The translations under genes were made by a program, and so were the position numbers. Shown here piece after piece: positions 17,322 through 25,775 of a stretch of 64,000 nt of DNA (positions are counted from its first letter, which is position 1; the number at the start of each line of letters is the position of its first letter). The notes beneath the pieces were generated by a model. It was not told the origin of the DNA and did not search any database. It saw nothing but the letters and a program-made list of their open reading frames with translations. The DNA lies in IMG/VR virus record IMGVR_UViG_3300048033_001096, positions 1 to 64,000 of that record; one strand, given 5' to 3'. Source of the DNA: a virus.

Positions 17322-18394
17322 AGTAAATGTCCAAATCCTGTTTTATTAAAGTAGTGATTAAGTTCTGCACTACTAGCATTTAACGTTTTTAAAATTCTAT
17401 CATTTTCTTTTGCTAAATTGAAAAAATGAGTTTTGTTATATGCTACATCTTTAGAAAAGTTAACTCTATTATACAAGATATATTCTAAATTGTCAACTAA
17501 TAATTTAAGTCTTTTAGACTCGTCCTTTACTGTAGCATACTCTGGATAAGGCAAGTAATTTTCAAATGTTTTAAATCCTAGATCTTTAATATATTCAAAC
17601 ATTTGTACATTGCCAGCAAACAAAAACGGATGCCCTTGTACAAACGCCCGATATGTTTTTTCAGTAAGAAATTTGCTGTTGTTATTGTTGTCACCCGGAT
17701 GTCCTTCAGATATAATACTTAGACTAGTATTAGCATATACAGCAGGATCGATCCAAGATGAATTGTTTGTCCATTCAGTTGCTACAGGATTTTTTTCAGT
17801 TCCGTATGTTTTAGATTTTTCATATACATTGTCAATCTTACGTTCTGCAAATTTTATAAAATCATAATAATCTTTTGTTGAAGGGAAATATTGTAAACAG
17901 TTAGTTTTTTGTTCTAGTGTCCAAGGAGTAAAAAAGCTCCACTCTGCATATTGTAATAAGTTTCTTTTGTACAATTCATATAACAATCCTATACGATTTG
18001 GTCTGTCAGGAACTCCGCCAAGAAATAAAAATTTATTAGTATTATTATAGTTATATGTAGTTGTATCTTTATAACTATTATATACAGTATGCAAATTAAA
18101 GTTAAATGGTATTGTAGTACATTTAACTTTGTTATTATGACTCTGTCCAGTTACAATTTTAACTTCTATTTGTAAAGAATTAGCATAATCTACAATATCG
18201 TTATATAGTTGATTCCAGATATTATTATTTTTATAAAGAAACCCGTCAGCAAGCATTAATCCCAAAATACTACTATACCCTTGCTTAGATGCTTCAAGTA
18301 TACTATTTTTTAGTTTTTTCTTTGTTGTATTTTCTAACGAATCATTTTCTTTTGAAAATACTTCAAAGTTTATTATCTTACTGTTTGTCCTCAA
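17318..18394 (-). CDS. Glycosyltransferase-like protein
   Basis: A 358-residue protein. The C-terminal third contains SIISEG, then FLTEKTYRAFVQGHPFLFAG and FEYIKDLGFKTF, matching the acceptor/donor-site segment of GT-B-type (exostosin or fucosyltransferase-like) phage glycosyltransferases. The N-terminal half has no clear motif and is Asn/Lys/Tyr-rich. A related C-terminal block (AIGHPFAIIGPVD) occurs in the protein at 46204-47517. It overlaps the membrane-protein gene upstream by 17 bases. Confidence 0.55.
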   Translation of the reverse strand: MRTNSKIINFEVFSKENDSLENTTKKKLKNSILEASKQGYSSILGLMLADGFLYKNNNIWNQLYNDIVDYANSLQIEVKIVTGQSHNNKVKCTTIPFNFNLHTVYNSYKDTTTYNYNNTNKFLFLGGVPDRPNRIGLLYELYKRNLLQYAEWSFFTPWTLEQKTNCLQYFPSTKDYYDFIKFAERKIDNVYEKSKTYGTEKNPVATEWTNNSSWIDPAVYANTSLSIISEGHPGDNNNNSKFLTEKTYRAFVQGHPFLFAGNVQMFEYIKDLGFKTFENYLPYPEYATVKDESKRLKLLVDNLEYILYNRVNFSKDVAYNKTHFFNLAKENDRILKTLNASSAELNHYFNKTGFGHLL

Positions 18395-18812
18395 CTACAA
18401 CACCCCAACTAAACATGTTAAATACTCTTTCAACAATATAAAACAATGTCATGTTAGATGCTGCTTGCATTAACGCAAAACTAGTTGCTCCGCTGGTTGT
18501 TGCCTTAAGTACAAAAGTAGCAACGATAAATGCTGCTATCATTGTAAGACTTCTATAGATAACAGTTTTAATTAAGCTACGCCAATGGTTATCTTTACCA
18601 TCTTTAAATCGAAGCCAAGCAGTAAACAGCCAAGCTCTTTCATGAATGTAATAAATTGTTGTTCCGAGAACAATAACTATAGCGCCAACTTGACTTGCTT
18701 CTGCCCAGGTAGCTCCCATAACATAAACTGATATTAACATAATTGCTAATACAGCTAATGCTCTATAAATTACAGCTTTAGCTATTGTTCTTGCGTGTGT
18801 TTCTTTAATCAT
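18378..18812 (-). CDS. Membrane protein, tandem DUF2061
   Basis: A 144-residue integral membrane protein with two copies of the DUF2061 pattern: TIAKAVIYRALAVLAIMLIS near the start and LIKTVIYRSLTMIAAFIVAT after residue 80, each followed by a second hydrophobic helix. About four membrane segments are expected. DUF2061 proteins are small inner-membrane proteins of unknown biochemical role. A clear AGGAG precedes the ATG. Its position between an AMP-ligase and a glycosyltransferase-like gene suggests a membrane step of the same pathway. Confidence 0.85.
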   Translation of the reverse strand: MIKETHARTIAKAVIYRALAVLAIMLISVYVMGATWAEASQVGAIVIVLGTTIYYIHERAWLFTAWLRFKDGKDNHWRSLIKTVIYRSLTMIAAFIVATFVLKATTSGATSFALMQAASNMTLFYIVERVFNMFSWGVVVEDKQ

Positions 18813-18823
18813 TATTTTTTCTC

Positions 18824-20290
18824 CTAGTAAATATGATGTCTGAAATATTCTCTAATTAATTCGTTATCTATTTTAAATCCATAATAAAAATTTTGCTTTA
18901 CTATCTGCATTGCCGTTTTTACTTTTACTTGTTTAAAGTTAGATTCAACTAAATTAACATAAGTTTCAATTTCTTCTGCTGTTTTACTATCCCAATGTGC
19001 TATGTATAAGCAATGGTTAACACTATCGGCTACTATATGATAGTCTTCATAGGACTTATTTAATTCGTCTATAGTTGACATTTTTATATCTTCGCCATTG
19101 ATACGCAATAAATCAGCTCTACCTTGATGCGCCCAAAATCCATTTTCTATTTTAAATACATCACTCATAGTTTCTTTTCTATTGTACACTGGCAAATCAA
19201 CTATTAGTTTTCCGTCTTCTGCTAATTCCAAGTTATACCAGTCATCAAATATAGTGTATAACCTCGAATCTTTATCCCAGTGTTCTTTATCAAATACATT
19301 TATAAACAACGGCCCTAGTGTTTCATTAGAGCCAAATAAGCTGGTTACATTTTTAATAATGCCATCGCGAGCTGCAAGTTTTATACTTTCTAATGTATAT
19401 GTTAACACTAAGATACGTAACTTTGGCCATGTTAAGTTATTTTCTTTACTAGCTGCTATGAATTTTTCTATTAAGAACGGATATGGAAAAGAAACTGTAG
19501 ATAACTTTTCTCTGTACGGTTCTAATTGCTGTACTAAATCATCCATAGGATAATCTTCGTTAATTGCATAAATTACATGCTCAGTAACATTATCATTTGC
19601 TAGTACAGGAAATAGTGTTACGGCTGCACTAGCACCGTGATTGAGATTTTTAACATGTAGTGCTACATCTTCGAACATCCACATATTACGTTCAGCCACA
19701 CCACGTATAAATTCGTGTGTATGTTCAATAACTTTAGGTTTACTAGTTGTACCGCTGCTAGTTGCTTTAATTAAAATGTCAGTAGGCTTTGGAAATATTC
19801 CTGCTGCTCTATTAAAATCTTCTTTACTTGTAACTGTAAAATCTATATCGTCGTCTGCAAGACTATATGTTCTGTCAGATATATTTTCAAAATATGTATA
19901 CTTTGCAAATGCTTCAGGATCTGTTTCAGCATACTTGCGAGTAAAGTCATGTAAGAAAATATCTATCGGTAATAGTGCTTCTGTTTTTGGATCTTTGTAC
20001 CCTGAGTCTTTAAAATCGTCTGCACGTATATAATCAACTACTGCAATTTTTAACCCAAGTTCTGCCGATGCATATATGCAAGCAAGATAGTCAATATCAA
20101 GAGTGTGACTTCCAATTAAAATTGTTTCTTGAGATTTAGCATTACATTTATAAGTTAGTGCGTATTTCCAAAGATTGATTTTATCAACAAGTTCTGTTTT
20201 ACCGTACTCACTACGAGTAAAATTATATCTTTCTACCAAATTAACCGCACGAAAGTTATCACTTATAAAGTGTCTTGTAATTGTAGTCAC
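18824..20290 (-). CDS. AMP-forming acyl/aryl ligase-like protein (ANL superfamily)
   Basis: A 488-residue adenylate-forming enzyme. The P-loop is at residues 177-186 (TSSGTTSKPK), the A5-type motif at about 318-326 (LFGSNETLG), Asp377 lies in MSDVFK, and the HQGRADLLRINGEDI hinge is present. Such enzymes activate a carboxylic acid as an acyl-adenylate and pass it to CoA or a carrier protein. No carrier protein is encoded nearby. The start is GTG with TAGGAG upstream and a perfect late promoter 25 bases before it. An acyl-activating ligase is unusual in a phage. Confidence 0.85.
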   Translation of the reverse strand: MTTITRHFISDNFRAVNLVERYNFTRSEYGKTELVDKINLWKYALTYKCNAKSQETILIGSHTLDIDYLACIYASAELGLKIAVVDYIRADDFKDSGYKDPKTEALLPIDIFLHDFTRKYAETDPEAFAKYTYFENISDRTYSLADDDIDFTVTSKEDFNRAAGIFPKPTDILIKATSSGTTSKPKVIEHTHEFIRGVAERNMWMFEDVALHVKNLNHGASAAVTLFPVLANDNVTEHVIYAINEDYPMDDLVQQLEPYREKLSTVSFPYPFLIEKFIAASKENNLTWPKLRILVLTYTLESIKLAARDGIIKNVTSLFGSNETLGPLFINVFDKEHWDKDSRLYTIFDDWYNLELAEDGKLIVDLPVYNRKETMSDVFKIENGFWAHQGRADLLRINGEDIKMSTIDELNKSYEDYHIVADSVNHCLYIAHWDSKTAEEIETYVNLVESNFKQVKVKTAMQIVKQNFYYGFKIDNELIREYFRHHIY

Positions 20291-20315
20291 AGGAATCTCC
20301 TATACTTCATATTTC

Positions 20316-20323
20316 TATTTATA
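20316..20323 (-). promoter_or_regulatory. T4-type late promoter, exact consensus
   Basis: TATAAATA on the minus strand, with a predicted start near 20310, about 20 bases before the GTG of the AMP-ligase gene. The leader has TAGGAG. It probably drives the ligase, DUF2061, glycosyltransferase-like, radical SAM, oxygenase and sugar-dehydrogenase genes down to 14298. Confidence 0.7.
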
Positions 20324-20330
20324 TGCGCAG

Positions 20331-20903
20331 TTAATGATCTGTCGGTATCTTGAATGCTTCATTTTTTACTTTTACAAAGTAATTATAGCGATCTTCGTAT
20401 GTACTGTTAAATCCTCCATGATAAGATTGAGGATCAAAAATAATTGGAGTATCTTTTTCGTTAACATACAACTTATCGTTAACTACAGAATGTCCTTTTC
20501 CATTCAGCGGAACTAATATGTTATAATGAGGCGGATCGCCTATGTCGTCTGCATTTGTCCAATTATCGTAATGCAATGGAAGTAAGCAGCCTGGCTCTAA
20601 AATATTAATTGCTATGCGTTCTAAGCCTATCATAGTCTTTGCATAATTAATCATATCTTGAGCTGCTTCGTGTAACTCAGGGTATAATACATAATGGGTG
20701 TCTTCATACTCAAACGGTAATACTATAACAGAGTACCATCCTTTTAATAAAGGTTCATCATTAGCTTTACCTACATCAACACCAAATGGCTTTACATCAA
20801 TTTTTTCTATTAGTTCATGTATTAACTCTGTTAACCTATCCATTTTATGTAAGTCAAGATAACATTCATTTGGTAATACATCGGGACGTCTTAGTGTGCT
20901 CAT
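20331..20903 (-). CDS. 2OG-Fe(II) oxygenase-like protein (AspH-like)
   Basis: A 190-residue beta-helix protein. The iron HxD is in LLPLHYDNW (about residues 110-112). The distal His is in DPQSYHGGFN, followed by an Arg in EDRYNYF that would hold 2-oxoglutarate. The substrate is unknown. It is divergent from the AspH-like gene at 20943, and the two share a 45-bp palindromic region containing both start codons. No Shine-Dalgarno is present. Confidence 0.7.
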   Translation of the reverse strand: MSTLRRPDVLPNECYLDLHKMDRLTELIHELIEKIDVKPFGVDVGKANDEPLLKGWYSVIVLPFEYEDTHYVLYPELHEAAQDMINYAKTMIGLERIAINILEPGCLLPLHYDNWTNADDIGDPPHYNILVPLNGKGHSVVNDKLYVNEKDTPIIFDPQSYHGGFNSTYEDRYNYFVKVKNEAFKIPTDH

Positions 20904-20945
20904 ATTATTACTTATCTAAGTGGTTATTCTATAAGTAATAATATG
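20901..20945. promoter_or_regulatory. Palindromic divergent promoter with both start codons in the arms
   Basis: Perfect 15-bp inverted arms (20901-20915 and 20931-20945) around a 15-bp spacer. Each arm reads ATAAGTAATAATATG toward its own gene, so each gene begins with the same element. The 8-base late-like boxes are TATAAGTA (20930-20937, plus strand) and GATAAGTA (20909-20916, minus strand). The last base of each is exactly 6 before the A of its ATG. Bidirectional leaderless transcription is the likely function; a cruciform or operator role is also possible. Confidence 0.65.
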
Positions 20946-21605
20946 AATGATTACGAAATTGCAGATTGGTTGTTAAATAAATCAGACTTTGGATGGCTTG
21001 AATTAGACATCGAGTTTGACATTGAAGCATGGAAGCGTGAAACTAGTGCTGCACAATTTGTAGATCATAGAGGCGCAGACCATCCTGGGTGGAACAGTTG
21101 TGCTATACACGGCATTGATGTTGACAAGACTGGTGCTTGGACAAACTATGGTGACTGGAAGGACGAAAGAGAAGTTCCTTACAAATGGACAAGTATAAGC
21201 GAGTATACACCTAGTATTAAGAATTTTTGGGAAATGTTCCCTTACGAGCGTTATAGAAGAATTCGTTTTATGCAATTAGAACCAGGTGGTAAAATTAATC
21301 CACATAGCGATGCACCCGGGCAACTTCCAGGGGAAGATAATTTAGATATGCTAGAGTTTGGGGTTCCTATAAATGTAGCAATCATACATCCAGACGATTG
21401 TCATATGACTCTTGAAGGTCACGGAACTGTTCCCTTCCAAGAAGGGAAAGCATTTATTATTAATATACGCAACGTACATAGTTTTGTCAATAATTCAAAC
21501 ACCCCTAGAATACACCTAATTGCACACGGTATTCCAGGTAAGCGTAAAGACGAATTTGTAGAATTAATTGCAAGAAGTTACAGGAAACAAAATGAATCAC
21601 ATTAA
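20943..21605 (+). CDS. Aspartyl/asparaginyl hydroxylase-like 2OG oxygenase
   Basis: A 220-residue AspH-family protein. RIRFMQLEPGG is followed by the iron motif NPHSDAP (His-Ser-Asp), and the distal NVHSFVNNSNTPRIHLIAHG supplies the third His and the 2OG-binding Arg. This is the most canonical member of the family in the window. Its end overlaps the next radical SAM gene, which suggests joint action on one substrate. Confidence 0.8.
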   Translation: MNDYEIADWLLNKSDFGWLELDIEFDIEAWKRETSAAQFVDHRGADHPGWNSCAIHGIDVDKTGAWTNYGDWKDEREVPYKWTSISEYTPSIKNFWEMFPYERYRRIRFMQLEPGGKINPHSDAPGQLPGEDNLDMLEFGVPINVAIIHPDDCHMTLEGHGTVPFQEGKAFIINIRNVHSFVNNSNTPRIHLIAHGIPGKRKDEFVELIARSYRKQNESH

Positions 21606-22557
21606 AATACTAGATGTGTTTTATGGAAACAAATGTAATCTTGCGTGTTCGAATTGTGATACACGTAGCGATACATTAAGAGGCTACGATCCAGAATTAG
21701 ACACAATTAAAGAAAGCATTCGTTTAGCAAATGAAAAGTTTGATGTTGAAAACTGGAGTGTGCTAGGCGGAGAGCCGTTGCTTTACAAAGACAAAGTATT
21801 AGAAATTATCAAATACATTAGAAGCATAGAGCCAAATAAAACTATCTTTATGTCTACTAATGGCATGCTACTAAACAAAAACATAGACTGGATTGCAAAT
21901 TTAATCAAAGAATACCGTGTTTGGGTACAAGTATGCAATCATACTGCAAAGTTTGGTAGTAAGGATAAAATTGTTTCTAGTGTTGCAGACGTAGCAGCAC
22001 AATTAAACATTAGTAAAACAGAGCCAGGGTATCTGTGGTGGTATAACATTATGAAATACGATACTGGCACAGACAACTGGAAAGAGTATGTTAACCGCAA
22101 AGGATGGGATATTACACAAAGAGATCCTAACGAAGTAACGTACATGGAAAACAATTATGGTATACATTATATGGAGTCTGACTGGTTTCATTCTATATAT
22201 CAAACTGTTAATGGTGTGCCTAAGCCATTTAACTCAGACGATCCGCAAGCATCTTATAATAATAGTTGCCCAAGTCAATTTTGTGCGTTCTTATATGAAA
22301 ACAAAATTTATAAGTGTGCTGCACTAGGAACCTTACGAAACTTTTTAGACAAACACAATCTATTAGAAGACAACGACTGGCAAGAATATTTAATGTATAA
22401 ACCGGTTGACTTAGACACTTGCACCGATGTAGAAGTTAAATATTTTTCAGATACACACTACTGTGGTGTAAGTGCATGTAGTATGTGTCCTAAAACTAAA
22501 CAGGAAATAGTAAAAGACGAATTACAAGTCTTGCCTTTATATAAACATGAAAGATAA
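21592..22557 (+). CDS. Radical SAM protein with SPASM-like C-terminal cysteines
   Basis: A 321-residue radical SAM enzyme. The cluster motif CNLACSNC lies near the N-terminus, directly followed by DT, and LGGEPLL comes later. The C-terminal part has many Cys residues (SCPSQFC, YKCAALG, DTCTDV, YCGVSACSMCP), suggesting one or two auxiliary Fe-S clusters of the SPASM type. I chose the ATG at 21592, which has AGGA upstream, over 21568. SPASM enzymes often modify peptides or sugars. It overlaps genes on both sides. Confidence 0.85.
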   Translation: MNHIKILDVFYGNKCNLACSNCDTRSDTLRGYDPELDTIKESIRLANEKFDVENWSVLGGEPLLYKDKVLEIIKYIRSIEPNKTIFMSTNGMLLNKNIDWIANLIKEYRVWVQVCNHTAKFGSKDKIVSSVADVAAQLNISKTEPGYLWWYNIMKYDTGTDNWKEYVNRKGWDITQRDPNEVTYMENNYGIHYMESDWFHSIYQTVNGVPKPFNSDDPQASYNNSCPSQFCAFLYENKIYKCAALGTLRNFLDKHNLLEDNDWQEYLMYKPVDLDTCTDVEVKYFSDTHYCGVSACSMCPKTKQEIVKDELQVLPLYKHER

Positions 22558-23635
22558 AATAACATTTTGTATTGTAGACGATATAGACACTTATGCTAAT
22601 AGTGAAATACAAACTACTATTAGAAACATCAGTGACTTTACAATATCAAACATACATACTAAGGGCTATAAAGTTATTAAAGGAAAAGATGTAGATAAAC
22701 TTCTACGTAATGTTGATACAGATTATGCTGTTGTAATGAGCCCAGGAACAGAGTATATTAACGGATATGAATTTTTTAACGCACTAGAACACCTTGTACA
22801 AAAAGATTTTTTTATAGCAGGTCACATACTAGACAGGACTATGTATGATGCGTACTACGAAGTACATCATCAATGTTATGTACTTAATATGGTGCATTTT
22901 AAGCGTTTACAAAGCCCTACAGTAGGTGTTAAGGAATTACACGTATCACACACCCAAATAGAACCTGCACGTAGTTTAGATAATATACACGACAATTATA
23001 CACCTACGTTTGTAATGCCCGGAACTCGCAAAGTAAGATATGCAAACCGCTGCAATGGATGGAACTTGCTACGACTAGCATTTGAAAACAAACTGCCTGT
23101 GATAGTATTTGACGACAATATTAGAAATAACAAAAAACACTACTATCCAGAAAGCGAACATGACTTTTATAAAAATGTAGAATATATTAAACATAAATTT
23201 GACTACTGCAAGGAAGAATTTGTACACACTGACAATACAGAATGGACTACCGGGATTAATGAAACATATCAGCAACTAGTGTTGCCAGCAAGCGGAACGC
23301 TGTACTTAGATTTAATTAACAAAGGTCGTGTAATATTTTACGACTACAATCAACGTGCTTTAGATTACTGGCAAGAAAACTGTCCTCGCAAAGACGGTGT
23401 TGAATATATATTTGTACACACAAACTTACTTGACGAGTTATCTATTGTATACCATTTAGATCCTACTTTAAAGACACTTGTTAACCTATCAAATATTTTT
23501 TGCTACGAAGGTACTGCTTCAATGTATTCTTTAAAACACCGCATGCTTGCAGAAGAAAATTTAGTAAATGTATTGCGAAGAGAATTAAAAAGTGTTAAAA
23601 TTAATTTTACACTTAAGGCAAATGCTGGACACTAA
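22547..23635 (+). CDS. Two-part protein, possibly glycosyltransferase-like
   Basis: A 362-residue protein. The N-terminal half has the style of GT-A enzymes (ITFCIVDDIDTYANSEI, then DTDYAVVMSPGTEYI), where an Asp-x-Asp would bind a metal and sugar nucleotide. The second half (from about residue 240) has LYLDLINKGRVIFYDYNQRA, which resembles the start of a class I methyltransferase-like fold. Neither assignment is firm. It starts inside the end of the radical SAM gene and ends tail-to-tail with the beta-barrel gene (4-base overlap). Confidence 0.45.
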   Translation: MKDKITFCIVDDIDTYANSEIQTTIRNISDFTISNIHTKGYKVIKGKDVDKLLRNVDTDYAVVMSPGTEYINGYEFFNALEHLVQKDFFIAGHILDRTMYDAYYEVHHQCYVLNMVHFKRLQSPTVGVKELHVSHTQIEPARSLDNIHDNYTPTFVMPGTRKVRYANRCNGWNLLRLAFENKLPVIVFDDNIRNNKKHYYPESEHDFYKNVEYIKHKFDYCKEEFVHTDNTEWTTGINETYQQLVLPASGTLYLDLINKGRVIFYDYNQRALDYWQENCPRKDGVEYIFVHTNLLDELSIVYHLDPTLKTLVNLSNIFCYEGTASMYSLKHRMLAEENLVNVLRRELKSVKINFTLKANAGH

Positions 23636-24162
23636 AACCTATATTGCAACAATAACCGCCAAGCATCAAAATCTAAATCTCCACGCATCCAATCACGTCT
23701 AACGCCAATAGATGTAGCTGATGTAAGATCATAAGATATCCAAGCCCTACTAAATCCTAAATCCATATTATTTGTATTTAAACCCGTAATTATTGCATGG
23801 TCAATTCTAAAACCTACCCTGTCTATTGGTTTAACCATTAAACCAATTTCGGCACCTATATAATCTTTAGAAGAATTAAGTGACCCAAGCAATGCTCTTG
23901 TATATAATCTGTTACTAAATTTATATCTTGCGCCTAATTCATATTGGTCCACAGTTTTTGAATCTTGGAAAAGAATATCAATATCTACATTTTTATTAAC
24001 ATCATGTATATACTTAAAAGTGCTAGGACGACTAGTATTACCATTGCCGTTTTCTTGATATCCTGTTGCAACATTCAAACTGTCTGCAAATGCAAAACTT
24101 GTTAAAAAACTTCCACAAAAAGCAATTACTGCTATGTGAAAATACCATTCTTTAAATTTCAT
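23632..24162 (-). CDS. Secreted outer-membrane beta-barrel candidate
   Basis: A 176-residue protein with a clear N-terminal signal peptide: a Lys-rich start, a hydrophobic core (IAVIAFCGSFLTSF) and a probable signal-peptidase site after AFA, before DS. The mature part has alternating strands (YELGARYKFSNRLYTRALLG, IGAEIGLMV) and ends in LLLQYRF. A terminal Phe preceded by alternating hydrophobic residues is the BAM-recognition signature of outer-membrane barrels. The ATG at 24162 fits AGGAG better than the one at 24168. It probably inserts in the host outer membrane, perhaps for superinfection exclusion or as a display site. Confidence 0.7.
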   Translation of the reverse strand: MKFKEWYFHIAVIAFCGSFLTSFAFADSLNVATGYQENGNGNTSRPSTFKYIHDVNKNVDIDILFQDSKTVDQYELGARYKFSNRLYTRALLGSLNSSKDYIGAEIGLMVKPIDRVGFRIDHAIITGLNTNNMDLGFSRAWISYDLTSATSIGVRRDWMRGDLDFDAWRLLLQYRF

Positions 24163-25294
24163 TATCATCTCCTGTTAAAAATTTAATTTGTTCTATAAAA
24201 AAATTACTGCTATCTGTTGTTGTCTTATGTTTGTTAATATAGTCCTCCAACAACGGGTTATAACTAAAAGTTTCCTTTCTAATAGTGTTTAAATTATTAT
24301 GAAAATTTACAAAGTGGGGGAAATAATTATTTAAAATATTTCCATACATAAATTTTTTAGTTTCTTCGTTAACATACGGTTCAATTAATTCTTTATAATC
24401 TTGAGGCATGTTTTGTAAATTAAGATAAACTGGATATTGGATCATTTGTTGTGTTTTATTAAATCTAGGATAGTTTTCTTTTACAAATGATTCTAGATCG
24501 TTTATCATATTAGCATTATAAACTCCTACTGCGCTATGTACTTGTATTATAGTATTGTTATCTCTTTCATTGTATAGTTTGTGAAAGAAATCCATAACTG
24601 TTATTATTTCGTTCCAATCGCAACCTTTGCGAATAAATTCATTAAGTTTACCGTATGCGTCTATGCTTAAATTTATTTTTAAATTTTTACATCGCTTAAA
24701 TACTTCTAAAGTATAAGGCATAGGGATTCTAGTAGCATTAGTACTCATTTCAATTGTTAGATTTTCAACTAATGCTTCATCTAATAATCTTTTAAAAAAT
24801 GCTTCTGCTTCTAAAGATTGTAATGGTTCTCCGCCATACACTTTAATTTCTTCTAACTGTGCTACATTTATTTCATTAGGCAACGAACTTTTAGTGTATT
24901 TTGTAATATTATACGTTGTACCGTATAATTCCTTTTCTTCTTCAAACCACAAATGGCTATGTGTACTAGAACACATTCTGCATTTTAGATTACAAACATT
25001 ATCAAAAAATATTTCTACAGTTTTTAAAGGACCAAAAGGATGTACACCAAACTGTTGTAAAGCACCTTGACGCATACTAGATAACCCAGCTGCTTCTTCT
25101 GCAGGACACTGGCATCCTGCATCATGCTCACCATTAAGCATCTTTGTTCTTATACATTGCATCTGTTTACGTGCTTCAATGATAGACTTATCTTTAAACT
25201 GTGCAACATCCATATATTGTCCACAAGGCAATACTAGGTTGTCACTTTGCAAACTTGCACCTATAAATGGATAAGGACAATATGTTTTAGACAT
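24152..25294 (-). CDS. Radical SAM protein with N-terminal twitch-like Cys cluster
   Basis: A 380-residue N_Twi-type radical SAM enzyme. The SAM-cluster motif is Cys101-x3-Cys105-x2-Cys108 (CNLKCRMC), with YGGEPL. The N-terminal auxiliary-cluster cysteines are Cys6, Cys24 and Cys61/Cys63. Here CC is replaced by a single Cys at 24 (LVLPCGQ), and a CQC follows. It overlaps the beta-barrel gene downstream and an AspH-like oxygenase gene upstream, forming a radical SAM / oxygenase alternation seen again in this block. Confidence 0.85.
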   Translation of the reverse strand: MSKTYCPYPFIGASLQSDNLVLPCGQYMDVAQFKDKSIIEARKQMQCIRTKMLNGEHDAGCQCPAEEAAGLSSMRQGALQQFGVHPFGPLKTVEIFFDNVCNLKCRMCSSTHSHLWFEEEKELYGTTYNITKYTKSSLPNEINVAQLEEIKVYGGEPLQSLEAEAFFKRLLDEALVENLTIEMSTNATRIPMPYTLEVFKRCKNLKINLSIDAYGKLNEFIRKGCDWNEIITVMDFFHKLYNERDNNTIIQVHSAVGVYNANMINDLESFVKENYPRFNKTQQMIQYPVYLNLQNMPQDYKELIEPYVNEETKKFMYGNILNNYFPHFVNFHNNLNTIRKETFSYNPLLEDYINKHKTTTDSSNFFIEQIKFLTGDDNEI

Positions 25295-25775
25295 ATTCTG
25301 TTACCTGTAAAACAACTCTTGGAGTATGTCCTATATTTGCTGCGCCGTGCATGTCGTTTTCGTGATCATATTTAAAAACATCGTATGCATTGTATTGTGT
25401 CATTAAGTTGTCTTTATATATAAAAATATGTCCTGATTCGTAATCTTGCAAAGGTATCCAATATCGATTACATTTCTGTTCGTGCGTATGGGGATCACTA
25501 TGCATAGGCATAAACTGACCTGGATACAATTTAGTAATCCACCAATGGTAATTATTTGACAACGGAATACTTAACGGCTGTAAATCTTTTTCTTCATATA
25601 CCCACCAATGTACTGCCGATAAATCATAGCCAGCTTCTTCGGCACGTTTGTACTCATCACTTTCAACTGCAAACGCAGGTGGCCAGTCTCTTGGTCTTGC
25701 TTGACCTGTAGTTTCGATTACTTGTTGTCTTAATTTATTATCAATTTGAGATTTCCAGTTATCTATGCAAATCAT
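25287..25775 (-). CDS. AspH-like 2OG oxygenase
   Basis: A 162-residue beta-helix protein. The iron HxD is in MPMHSDPH, the distal His in NDMHGAANIGHTPR, and the Arg after it would bind 2-oxoglutarate. The SGHIFIYKD strand before the distal His is shared with the two tandem proteins at 34057-35159 (GHIFIVDD, SVLILEDE), so these three are one paralogue family. It lies between two N_Twi radical SAM genes and overlaps both. Confidence 0.75.
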   Translation of the reverse strand: MICIDNWKSQIDNKLRQQVIETTGQARPRDWPPAFAVESDEYKRAEEAGYDLSAVHWWVYEEKDLQPLSIPLSNNYHWWITKLYPGQFMPMHSDPHTHEQKCNRYWIPLQDYESGHIFIYKDNLMTQYNAYDVFKYDHENDMHGAANIGHTPRVVLQVTEYV

